NCBI RefSeq assembly: GCF_963583255.1
Contig: NC_084816.1
Location: 19,768,053 to 19,832,052, forward strand
From: Pyrus communis
Taxonomy: Eukaryota > Streptophyta > Magnoliopsida > Rosales > Rosaceae
Direction of reading: 5' to 3'
DNA: 64,000 bases
The notes beneath the pieces were generated by a model. That model was not told the origin of the DNA. It ran no database searches and saw only the letters and a program-made list of their open reading frames with translations. A program made the translations under genes and the position numbers. Positions 32,734-44,346 of this stretch are shown here, one piece after another. How positions within the stretch are numbered: position 1 is the first letter of the stretch; each line of letters starts with the position of its first letter.

Positions 32734-35700
32734 TCAATCAAAAAAATCATCCTGATCATTTGGCTTTGGAGACGTCAGCAAGGCCGTATACAATCTGAGC
32801 CTGTCCTCTCCCAATGAAGAACACCTTGACACAGGTCTCCTAGGCCTTATAAAGGACAACGAAGTCAGCGTTAAACGGTGCTTGTACCTCCTCCAAGCCA
32901 ACTGAATCGCCACAGCAGCCCAAGTCCTCCAACCAGGCGAGTAGTACCTTGCACTTCTCTTAACCTTTTCGTTCACGAATGTGTAACGGAAATGTTGTGT
33001 CACGTATTTCACATCCTCAGCTTCAAGGCTAAATGCCTCTGTGGTTTCAAGAGTGACTAATGTGGAGGAAGATGGTGGTAGTCTTTCTATAAAGGGCCTT
33101 CCGAGACACCATGACAAAAGCTCATCGCCGCTGAAGTTGCCAGGGCCTAACATGCAGCAACTTTTCACACCATCTCTGAGAACTTGGCTGCTTTGAAGGT
33201 GACCCCTTACTACAAACAGCATTCTTTGAACTGAATCTCCTTCTCTAGTTATCTGTATGAAGCACATAAAGGTTACTGCTAAAATTTGAATTGCGTAAAG
33301 AAAAGGTAGGACTAACCATTTTATTCTATGTACTAATGCTGCCACATTTTACTTTGAAAGTTATCATTCAATGAGCGTGTAATAGAGTTAAACTAGAATC
33401 GAACGTCTCTTGCTAGAATCAAAGGTCTCTTGCTGTGAGTGTGGCCTAAGTTGCACTTAAAACTATAAGGTCCACGAGTATGGTCACAGTTCTTTTTAAC
33501 CAACAATTATCATCTATGAGATTTGAACTTAGAACCTCCAATCCAACAAAATGAAGAATGAGTTTTTCTAGATAAATTGTCATATGCCACAGGCACAGTT
33601 CTATTAAAGAATAGTCATATTGGTAACTCACAGTTTCTCCTTTCGGGAATATAAGAGACTTCACGCGGTCACAAATATTCTCAAGAACCCGATCATCCAT
33701 ATGTTGGAACAATGGCACCTGAAACAAGTTTCAAAAACTACGGAATTATCTCTATATATTCTATTGATATTATAAAAAAATAACTACCATGCATGCACCC
33801 ATGTAGTAATGTTTGTACATAGAGGTGCTCAACTTTAGTTATATGGAGGCTGGCGCTAACCATTATTTGACTAAAGTCAATCTAGATTAGCAGTGTGTAC
33901 AGAAACGTACCTGTCTCACTAAGTCCAAGCAAAGATGGTATTTGATGTCCCTCCTGAGGCCCTCAGGGAGATTTCTGATCATCTCACATTCATCTACGCC
34001 ACGCATGGCCGCCCATCTCTGACGCTCGTAGTTTCGCACCCGCTGTCTAAACCCCTGAGGCAACTGCCTCTTCCTCATCCACCACTCTATGTTTCTCATC
34101 TTCAATTGCATTGCTTGTTTCTTGGATGTTGTGGCATGCAAAAACACCTGTGCGTACATATTATGTTATCAAAATATGAATAAAGACTCTTGACAAGACG
34201 ATATCATGTCTAAATGTGTCCTAGTTCATAGTTCGACAATGATAAATCCTAAAAATCTTGCAAAGTTCTTTACCTTTATGTTTCCTATCAACATGGTGAC
34301 CAAAAGCAGCCCACTGGTTAGAACAATGATGTTGAAAACAACCTCTAACCACTCGGTTGAGCTTTCCAAGTTTCCAAAGGTGCTGCACATAATTAAATAT
34401 AATTCAATCGTTTAACACTTAACACAAATGTTAATAAAGCTAAAAAAACCAATAAAAATAACTAAGAAGTTGGGAACTAAGGAGGTGAAAATGAATACTG
34501 CCTGAGAGTCATTAGGCCCCAAAAGATGGGGAAAAGGATCTTCTCCAATCGGCTATCATTTGTGACCAGCTGAACAGTCCATGAATAAGCTCCATAATCG
34601 TAATGATCGGCATTGTCTAAGCACGTCGACCGTGCTTTTCTGTTCTCCGCCCAGGCTAGGCTCGATCTCGCTGCTTCTCTTAGAGTGTTTGTCGCTCCAT
34701 AGTAAATAGAGTCCTCGCAAGCTAATATTCTGAGGCCACAACCACTTGTTTCTCTGCATTGCTCTTTCAAGCATTTCTCTGCCCTTTGGATTCCTAACAA
34801 GTACCAACATGCTCCTGCAGCCTGCAAATTAACATCAGATTATAGAAATAGAGAAATATAATTAAACATGTTTAAGTCAAGTGTGTCCCCTGTGGCGGCT
34901 TCGGGCCTTTCCTGCGCAGCTTAGGTGGAAGGCAAAGAAGGCTCCCTTCCGGGAAGGGCCCGAGCCATCAATGAGATACCACCCTAAACTTAATTAAGTC
35001 TCTAAACTATAAACACTAAACAATGGTACTTAATTTGGATGACTATAAAAACAAATTATGTTTAGAGTTTTGAAGAGGATGTCTTTGGAAACAGTATTAG
35101 CTCAGAAAATATAATTAGAGAACCTTAAACTTTCTTAATCTATATTTGAACTGAATTTCTCTCATGTTTATATTTAATTTTATTCGTTACTTTTGTTTGA
35201 TTATACAATATGATGATGATCAGAAATAAAAGGTTTTTAAGATGAGAGCAAACGTGTTTGATTATTAGTTTCTAGTTGTAAAAATCGGATATAAAATGTG
35301 AAGTACGAGTGGGTGAGACAATGCTTAAAAAGAAGGTCCAACTTTTTGCCCCCATTCAGAAATTTTTTATTCTGATGAGAATACGGGTGGTATATCACGT
35401 GTTTTTATGTAAATGGTAGAAAATTTTATGTTTTAAGTTATTAAGTTTTTAACACACATATTCCATTATTTGTATAGCAACACATGATGTATTATCTCAT
35501 GTGCTGATCATACTAAAAAATCTCTCGACGTTGAGAACGATTTCCAATCACATACATCACGATTGGACAAATTCTTCTTGTTCTCAATTCATGATTAATC
35601 ATTCATGCCTTGGGTACATTTTGTTAATCCTCTTGATCTTATTTTTCTCTGTATTGTGGGGTTGAAGTGGACTACTTTTCACCCACCGAAAACCCTAGAC

Positions 35701-36772
35701 GTATGGCCTACCTGCATGGATCGAAAATCCAACACATTTTTACATAAAAAAGAGAATGTTATAGACCTTGTATTTTGTTTTGTCAGATAAATATTGTGGG
35801 TTCAATATTATTTGTTGTGAAAGAAAAAAAAAAATCCCTTCTTCAAACTGCCACCTAATATTAGCAAATTACTCATATTACAATACCTATATTTATTTAT
35901 TATAATTATAACTTATGTTCATGAAATATAAACTATATCACCTATTATTTTTGTAAGACATTATGCGACTGTCACAGTTAAATTGATTTCGAGGATTGCA
36001 AACTCTCCCTTATTTTAGTATGTTGTATTAATAAACTGTCAATATCAAAACCTCTAAGCATTAGTTTACCTAATTAAAAATCTAACAATATAACATATCA
36101 AATCATAAGAATAAATTACCATCTTAAATTATAGTTAGATTCCCTATATATATAAAACAAACCATCGAGTGTGAGAGAGACGGTGGGATTTATGGAAGAT
36201 GAATACTTACATTGGCAGCGACAAAATATGCAATCAAGTTGAGGGCTATCCCCCACCAAACAGTTCCAAAAATGTAGCCAGAGAGATTTTGCATCCGACG
36301 CAGGAGGCAGACAGAGTGATAGATCTTTGGGAGATATTGGAAGAAAAACATCAAGAACACTGTCATCACTACGGTCACCGATCCTCTCTCCAATAGCGAA
36401 GGAATTACCACCCACAATATTATCTGAAATACAAATTAGCTAAAACACTTCGTTTCAAGGGGTACTTTGATTCAGGTCCAAAAAATTTGAGCTGTTGTTG
36501 AATTTAGTCTAGTTCCTTAATTTTAATTTATGCATATTCTCTCAAAATTTTAATTTGAATATATAAATATAAAAATCTAACCAATATTATGTAAAATAGT
36601 TAGAATAAAATTGATATGTCATCATATATGATCCCTATGCCAACAGATTGATAAAATACATTTAAACTGCGATATAAATATCTATGAAAATAAATAAAAA
36701 TTAATCTGCCTATCATCCATGAAAATAGTTTTTAAAAAATTCAATCTTCCATAGATTTATAAATTCATACTA

Positions 36773-36808
<36 letters not shown>

Positions 36809-39800
36809 CTACAATGTCGACTAGTTAACACATTTCATAGAGGTAGAAAAAATGAGATGTGAATTAGGAGCAGGAAAAAGGAGAAACAATATTTAATTCT
36901 TACATTTAATCTTAAAATTGGGTAACAGATAAACCTATAAATAAGAGATGACATTTATCACAATTTAACAAAAAGATAATATATAAAAAAAGTTGATGTG
37001 GATAACCAGTAAATGAACCTAACCCAACAAAGTGGACCAAACTCAATAATAACTCACAAATTGAACTTATATCAAGTTTACTCTAGCTTCAATATTAAAA
37101 AAAACAATGAGAAAATTAGAATTAGATGCCTCATTTTAGACTTTTATAGACTAAACATTTATGCTTTTTGAGTTTTTGATTAAGCTTTTGAAACATTTGA
37201 TTAAGATACTTAGACTTGAACTACTTCAGATTAATTGAAATTAATTTACATTTAAATATCTGCCATATATTTAAAATAATTTCAACTATTTTTAAGTCTA
37301 AAAATTTAAACTTTTCAAATCTAAATGTACACCCATGCCAAATGGTAACGTACCAACATTAAATGAAAACATACCGACGTCAAACGAAAACATACCCACC
37401 CTAAATTAAAACGTACCCAATTATAAACTATATTAAAATGAATATTCATCTTTTTGGAATGTTTAAAAATATGTTTGATTCACACAATGCTCTAGATAGT
37501 CTTGTTTGTTGGTAGATAAGTCTCTGGAACAACTTTTAGTTGACCGGAGATAAATCCTTATTATTGTAGATAATGCTAAATAATAACAATAAATTATATA
37601 ATTTTGAATTAACAAAAAGGCTATTGTCCGTTGATTAATGACTCTTTCTATAAATAATTAAAAAATTAATTAAAGTAATTTAAACTTTTACATTGTTAAC
37701 GACTCTTTCTATAAAAAAATAATTAATGAAGGTAATTCCTCATTATTAGGACAAAAGTAATAAAACTTATGTTTTGAAAACAAACATACCAAAAATTCAA
37801 ATGTACCAAAAACTATATGTACCAAAAATTCAAATGTACCAAGAAGCCAAATGGACCAAAAATTCAAATGTACCAAGTAACTAAATGTACCATTATAATC
37901 AAATGTACTGATATAACCAAATGTACCTAACAACGAGTTTTGTTACGTTCTATTTAATTTACTAAAATAAATATTTTAATAAAAAATAAAAAAAATCTTA
38001 AATCATCATAATAAGAGATGCATAAAAATAGGAGGAAAAAAAGGAATGCTAACTTGAATAGACTTCTAATGAAATAAAATTAAAGTACTAAAATTGTAGG
38101 GAAAATATTTAATCAAATTTGCAAAATGAATAGATGTTTAATCTATAACATTTAAAAATGAGGCGTTTATATCAAAACGTCCCTAAAAAATGTCTCCTTT
38201 TTGTAAGAGCAGCATGGCAAATTTGGTCTACATAAAATGTTTTATCAGTATTGGAAAATGAACATATTCGTGTTGATTTTTTCCAAAATAAATAAGTTTT
38301 AATACGAGTCACATTCTACATTAAAAATGAGGTGGGAGAGTTATTGCCTTATTGAGAAAAGTCCTAACCACTAAGGCAATCCACTACTTGTTAAAAAAAA
38401 AAAAATTTAATAATTAAAAAATAAAAAAAATTTAATAAATAAATTAATGATTAAATGCCATAATCATACCTTTTAAAAAAAATCATAACAAATAAAGAAA
38501 AACAAGGACCCTATATTTCTTAAGCAAACCAAATGCTTTAGACAAGAATTTTTCCGCGTATTACTCACAAGAAAACTAAAAGGAGGGTGTATATATAGCG
38601 CCACATGTTAGGATTTAAATAAAAAGATCTTGGGGCTCAAAATTATAGTGCAAAGAAAAACAAACTGTTTTATGTATATGTTTTACGTTGTCTTTACTCT
38701 ATACCCTTTTGAGTGTTGCTAACTTGTTATCCACACACATTTTTTTACCTTTCACACACCCTTTGTTAATTTCTGTCATTTGATTATCTTTAATTCATTC
38801 AATCCGATGGTCGAACATTGAGAGGTGTACGCGGAAAGTAAAAATGAGTGTGTGTATAACACCACCCTATCTTTTTTCTGGATACGTAGAGATTACATAG
38901 CTCACATGTTACAACCTCTCCTCTCTGCAAAATACGTATGCAGTGTGCTGTATGCATAAAGGCAGCAAACCTTAAACAAACGGACCGCATATCTTTGATA
39001 ATGATATGGAGAGAACCCACGACAATTATCACAATAAGGACAGCAAACAGAAAAAAAATAAAAATAAGGACGAAGGATAATGATGATGATTAATAAACAT
39101 AGTAATGATGATTAATAAACGATTACCTTTAATAATCCACCACAAAATTTTTGAACAAACTAAGGGGATGAGAAGTGAGCTAAGCCTCATAATGGGTAAG
39201 CAATAATGCAGTTCAAATTCGCTTTTGGCGAGAATCGAACGTAAAACTTTTCACTTATAAATGAAGAAGAATACAATCAGAGCCTAGTACTAAGTGACAA
39301 TATTAATTATATTTAGACATGCTAAATTCACACAACTCCACCTAAGCTCACACACTCATTGTCATGGAGATAAATTTTACCGTCATGTGGGACCATCAAT
39401 ATTAGTCATACATGCGAAAGTGACAATGTTAGTTTTGTGTGTTGTAATAGCATCAACTAAAGAATGAGGTTTTTTGAAATGGATCCAAAGTAATTAAAAA
39501 TTGGATTTATTTTGAAAAGTTCAAAATCACTAAAAATTGGACCTACTTCAAAAGGTAGTCTATGAAATTGGACCTATTTCAGGCTAAAATTTAATTAGTG
39601 AATTCTGACCTGGGGTATTGGGATAATAACAAAGAGGTCAAAAAAAAACCCCTTCTTCGACTTCAAGTACTTGAGAGCCACAGACCTTGGACTAGTGTCG
39701 CGCAGCCCATTGGCTCCTCCACCATCCCCACCAACCATGGCCGTGAAGGAGTAGCGTTTGGCCATCTTCAGCTGCAACCACATGTTCCACAAGTGCAACA

Positions 39801-40206
39801 CGTCCGTCATGCAGCGGAGCACCGTCACCGTGATGGCGAACCGCCCGTCCACAAACAGACACATACAGCTCTGGCTAATGGATAAGGCGTAGAAGAAGAG
39901 AGGGTCTATGATGAGCCCCGTTGCACACACAAGGAGGAAAACCCTGTTCCATTCTTGAACCCATTTCGCTCTTGGGTCGAGAACTTGGCCAAGTGACCAA
40001 CCGGGCCTCCTCCTCTGCCGCGACGAACACATGTTGTTGTACAAGCAGTTCTCAAAATTTCCTCCATGAGATGTACTACTTCCATCACTCTCTTCGTCGT
40101 CTTCTGGTACCTCGTGGTCTTCGTGATCTTCAGTTTCAGATTCATCGTCGGAGATGTAGTTATGCATGCGTGAAGAAGTCTGAGAAATTTCTTGCTCACT
40201 AGGCAT
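32734..40206 (-). CDS. CNGC4: Cyclic nucleotide-gated ion channel 4
   Basis: Seven exons: 40206-39610, 36423-36211, 34821-34502, 34382-34274, 34147-33911, 33718-33632 and 33252-32734. They join in phase to 693 codons, the length expected for CNGC4 (DND2/HLM1), a plasma-membrane Ca2+/cation channel subunit of plant immunity. An acidic N-terminus (MPSEQEISQ, then a D/E-rich tract) is followed by six membrane helices (VFLLVCATGLIIDPLFFYAL onward). The pore region reads PIFWGLMTLSTFGNLESS, with filter GNL. The C-linker (FLHATTSKKQAMQLKMRNIE), the cyclic-nucleotide-binding domain (VPLFQHMDDRVLENICDRVK, then GNFSGDELLSWCL) and the calmodulin IQ motif (VAIQLAWRRYKHR) follow. The ATG after an in-frame upstream extension was chosen because MPSEQ fits the family start. 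Intron 3 uses a GC donor. No lesion is seen. Confidence 0.93.
34881..34986 (+). pseudogene. Mitochondrial 26S rRNA fragment (NUMT) in CNGC4 intron 2
   Basis: About 105 bases such as CCTGCGCAGCTTAGGTGGAA, GGCCCGAGCCATCA and GAGATACCACCCT stand out as GC-rich inside an AT-rich intron. They match what I know of the plant mitochondrial large-subunit rRNA around the bacterial 23S position with TAGGTGGGAGGC and GAAATACCACCC. It lies antisense to CNGC4. Small differences from the mitochondrial form show it is a nuclear copy. Confidence 0.75.
37785..37928. repeat. Short AAATGTACC repeats
   Basis: About nine loosely spaced copies of AAATGTACCAA with 4-12 base gaps in intron 1 of CNGC4; related ACGTACCC words occur at 37350-37420. 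Confidence 0.6.
39165..39295 (-). repeat. SINE-like relic
   Basis: On the minus strand it has a box-B-like GTTCGATTCTCGCC followed by AAAAGCGAATTTGAACTGCA, close to the sequence at 1507-1540. It lies in CNGC4 intron 1. Confidence 0.45.
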
Positions 40207-42781
40207 GGTTATGAGTAATGGGATGGGAGGAATTAAGGTACGAGTTCTGATGAGCAGCTTTGAAATGATATGTGTTCGCGTAAAGGACAACAATAATTGA
40301 AGAGATGGGAAGGAACCAGTGAATTAGGCAGGGGGAAGAGAGGGTGATGACAAATTTGATTGTGAACTTACCAGATTGCCCTCCGGTTAAATCCACTCTG
40401 GAATTTTTGGTTACTGAGTTGTACAGGGTGATGTATACTTTGACAGTTCACCAATTACCCCAAACCATTACAAAATTCGAGTTGAGCCAAAATTTCAAGA
40501 ATTCCAAGCATCCAAATGGGGATATTTGCTCAATTTCTTGAAGACCTACAAGCACAAGTTGCAGACATCACAATTATATTCTCACTAAATAAGGAAAAAT
40601 GCTAGGTGCTTATACCTTTGTTTGTGTCTTCTTTGTTTCGATAATTAGGTGAATTAGTTATTGTATTTGTTAATTTTATTTCCAATTTCAATTGAGTAAA
40701 CCTGACTTATTCATTTTCTTTCATAAATTAGTTTAATTCATGGTTTTTTTTTTTTTTTTTCAATAGATAAAAACAAACTTCAATATGAGCTAATTTTTTT
40801 TGCCCTCCATTGGAGATGAGTTTTTAATCAAAAAGACTGTATCCCTCCATTTGGCATTCTATTGTAGATGACCTTAGTCTCTTTGGTCACTTGAAATGCA
40901 AAAAGGAAAAAAAAAAAAAGAAAAAAAAAAAAGACACATGGGAGCATATAAACGATGTTGTATGTAAGTATCACTCCATGAGCAGCTAAGAGTATTTAAT
41001 GAGATGTTTACTTACTAAGAATGAGCATAAAAAGAAAGAAAATCCTTCCAATTCATGACTTCCCCATTAAAAATAAATATATGGGTCATGTATACCTTAA
41101 AATTATTAATTCAATACCCTCAAAACAAAGAATGAGTTCAACTAGGTGAAATGAGTTGATATGGATGAGCCCATATTTGTGATAGGAATTGAAATACTCA
41201 AGACTGGGTCACATGGACGAATTTAATTAACATTATCCTGCCCAAAATGAATTGCAACATGTTTTAGAAATATTTTATTTTTTAAACTAAGAGAAGTATC
41301 TCATTACACATAAATGGCAGACTAAATAAAAATAATCTTTAACGTTAAATATAGGTGATTCGTTATATTAAATCTCATCACGTATGGACTGCTTTACGTG
41401 ATTTGCTAGTGTATATTGTGGTACATGAAATGGATTTTGTTACTTATTAATTTAAATTAGTTAAAAGTGGTATTATGGTAGCCATATGAAAGTAAGGATT
41501 ATAGATTCTCCTATATGAAAAACAATTGTGTATAATTAATGTGATTTAATATGTATTTATTATTCAAAAACTCCTATTCATCAAATTGAGAGGAGTAGTC
41601 ATCTTTCCTAACGATGGGTGGGTAATTAATTAGAGCTTTTTAAAGAAATTAATCCTCTTATATATCATAGGGTAAGGATAGGGAGATTAAATTTGTAGAC
41701 CAAATTTTGCAAACTAAATGACATATAAGTTGATGATTAGCTTATTACTTTAATTACTGATTAACGTACTTATTCTCATTGAACACATCATTTAGTTTAC
41801 AAATTTAGTCTACCTTATCATATGAAAATGCATACATAATGATCTATACACTTATTGTATATTTGTTGATTTGAAGATTAATTATCAAATGTGTTGACTG
41901 AATTTCCTTTCGTGCATGTTATTGGGAAAATCATAAAGTTTTAGGTTTCAGTTTATGTATTGGTTGAATCATGGATTCCTGCAAGCTTTGGTTTTGTTTT
42001 GATCAGTTGAGTGAATCAATTTATTTTCTCTCGTTTGTTTTCTGTTTTGGTCGTGGGGGTATATATGTCTCACACACAACTCGTTGGAAAGAGATGAACA
42101 TTCTGATCTGGCTCTCATATAGTTTCAAACACAGCATGTGATAAATGGATGCAGTGGTTCACAATTCTATGCGTATGTCTTGTTTCAGTTGTGTGGGGAT
42201 CATATAATTGGTTCCATGTAAAGGAGAGAGAAGAATTTTGGTTCAATTGTTGGATCAAGAGCTGAAAATATAATTGTTTATTTATTAGTTTTTACAACAA
42301 CGAAAAAACAAAATTCTGAACATTTTTGAGATCTAATTAATCAACCTGGCAGTTGTCTGTGGTTATAATCTTCCAAAATTCCAGAGGTGAAGTGAAGCGA
42401 ATATTGTTTAGCATGTTCACAAACTACTAAGCTTGGTTAGACTGCACCTCCAAGTCTCGAAAGCTAAAAGAAAGACATATATAGCCACTCATCTCTTGTC
42501 ATAGATCACCTGTGCATCTTTGGTTCTCCACAGCATAGAAGTCTTTCTCTGTTGGCATGGTTTGACGAAATATATTTTCATTTATTGCGAGGATGTGAAG
42601 AAAATGTACATCCTACATCGGAAATTTATCAAGATAAATGGTTAGTACTCCTACAATTGGTTATATAATAAAACATCGACTTTCTTTAGTTATATATGTT
42701 GAAACGAATAATTTTCAAACTGTGGATTTGATATTGAAAGATTGGATGCTGAAACAAAATTGACCCCGCAAATATACAGAC

Positions 42782-42815
<34 letters not shown>
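40207..42815. other. CNGC4 5' flank and intergenic DNA
   Basis: CNGC4 and MRE11 are divergently transcribed from this roughly 4-kb interval. It is AT-rich, with poly-A/T runs near 40745 and 40905-40935. No gene or clear promoter element could be assigned. Confidence 0.5.
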
Positions 42816-42816
<1 letters not shown>

Positions 42817-42819
42817 AAT

Positions 42820-43013
42820 CCTTTAACAAGAGGGATCCTTATTTTTCTAAAAAAATAGAGACACCTTCTTAATCATTGGATTTGACTTTAATGAAATTGT
42901 GTGGCCTGTGATTTAATCTTAACCACACAATTTCATTAAAGCCAATCCAATGATCAAGAGGGTGTTCCCATTTTTTATTATTTTTTTTAAATGAGGATCC
43001 TTCTTGTTAAAGG
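42820..43013. mobile_element. Fold-back MITE
   Basis: A 194-bp near-perfect palindrome: CCTTTAACAAGAGGGATCCT at the left pairs with AGGATCCTTCTTGTTAAAGG at the right, and the centre pairs through CACACAATTTCATTAAAG. It is flanked on both sides by TA/TG dinucleotide repeats (42781-42816 and 43014-43028), which hide any target duplication. Transcribed, it would form a long hairpin. The superfamily is unknown. Confidence 0.75.
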
Positions 43014-43639
43014 GTGTATATATATATATGGGTGCATATGCAACTTGTAATTGCCATAAAACATATGTAGGGCTTCCGTTTGGCATAACTGCGTGAGAGT
43101 GATCTTGGGTAGCTCCCATCCCCATATATTCCTTTTACCTCCTCAAAATATTGCAGTATTTGGGAAAATAACCAGAAAATTAAAATCACGACGTTGTAAA
43201 CCCGTAACACTGTAAAGGGTAGTTTGGGAAATGAAAAAAAAAGCGTTGTAGACATAGAGCTAATTAAGCTAGGTACAGTGGTGGGGAAACAAAAGAAGAA
43301 GGGGTGGGGGCAAAGAGTAGTATTGCGGGGGAAACGAAAGGAAGGGGACTGGGGAGGGACGTGGTAGCAGCCACACATAAGTTCGAAGAAGCTAGGTTCC
43401 ATGCAGCTTTGTCTCTTCGTTTGTTTCCTCATAATTATATTTTATCGCTCTGTCAAAGTATATGTGAAGACCGTTGCTTGTACAGCAACCTTCTTGGACA
43501 ATGGTCACATTTCGAAATTCTGAACCATATATTTAATAATCTAACTAAGTACGTAACTCAAAACAAACTCTCTTTTTTCATCTGAATAACCAAAGTTAGG
43601 CCACAATTGTTAATAGTTGAAATCACCAGGGGTATTTTG

Positions 43640-44346
43640 GTACTTAACCGCTGAAAACAGTCCCAACGTACCTTGCTTCACCGTTTCCACTGTCATCGCC
43701 CTTTCAAAATTCCCCGCCACCGTTCCTTTTCCCGGCTGCCAAGCTTCGCCGAATCAGCTTCTACATTCGCACTCACAGTCGTCTTCGCAACACTATAACG
43801 CAGGTAATCATCTCTCGCGCTATCGACTGTTTGTTTCCCAAGAAAACGCAGGAAAAAGAAAAGAACTCGGTACTTGACTACCGAATCCGTTGAATCGCTT
43901 ACTATACTACTTTAATTTTTGCTTCCAACTTTGTTTTCACAGAATTCATCAGCAACTAGAGAATTGAACTTTCACTATGATTATTTGTTCTTCCTTTTCC
44001 GCATTTACTCTGTTTGATTATGTTCTTGTGCTGCTAAAACCCTGCGTTTTAGGGGTTTTTGGATTTCGGTTTTCAGTATTCGAATTGAGATTTTTTTATT
44101 ATTTCGATACCGAAAGTTGCATGTTGGGTTTTTTCATTTACTGCAACCTTTTAGCAAATTCGTTTCTTGAAACTGGAATATTTGAATATTTTTCCTTTCA
44201 ATTATTTGGGTTTTGAGTTAAAAATAATGCGGTGCAAAATGCAGGTGTTGGTAAAATAAAATTCTAGTCGAAATCGGGGCGTTTTAAGATCATAACTGTT
44301 CTGTGGTTTCGACGTGTTGTAGGCTTAAAGAGTATCGACTATCAGT
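43640..44346 (+). promoter_or_regulatory. MRE11 promoter/leader region with a likely 5'UTR intron
   Basis: A C-rich stretch at 43655-43803 ends ATAACGCAG followed by GTAATC, a good donor. An acceptor (GTTGTAG, near 44323) lies 24 bases before the ATG. This fits a non-coding first exon and a roughly 520-bp leader intron, common in plant housekeeping genes. No TATA box was identified. Confidence 0.45.

Larger units (their letters stand above)
36424..39609 (-). other. CNGC4 intron 1 (3.2 kb)
   Basis: An AT-rich intron with an (AT)n microsatellite (36776-36803), AAATGTACC-type short repeats (37785-37928) and a SINE-like relic inverted at about 39170-39290. A tRNA-like A-box segment also lies near 38340-38400. 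No coding sequence is supported. Confidence 0.6.

Noticed and set aside
43007..43432. A 141-codon minus-strand frame upstream of MRE11
   Set aside because: Low-complexity, with no homology recognised; it crosses a MITE boundary and a microsatellite.
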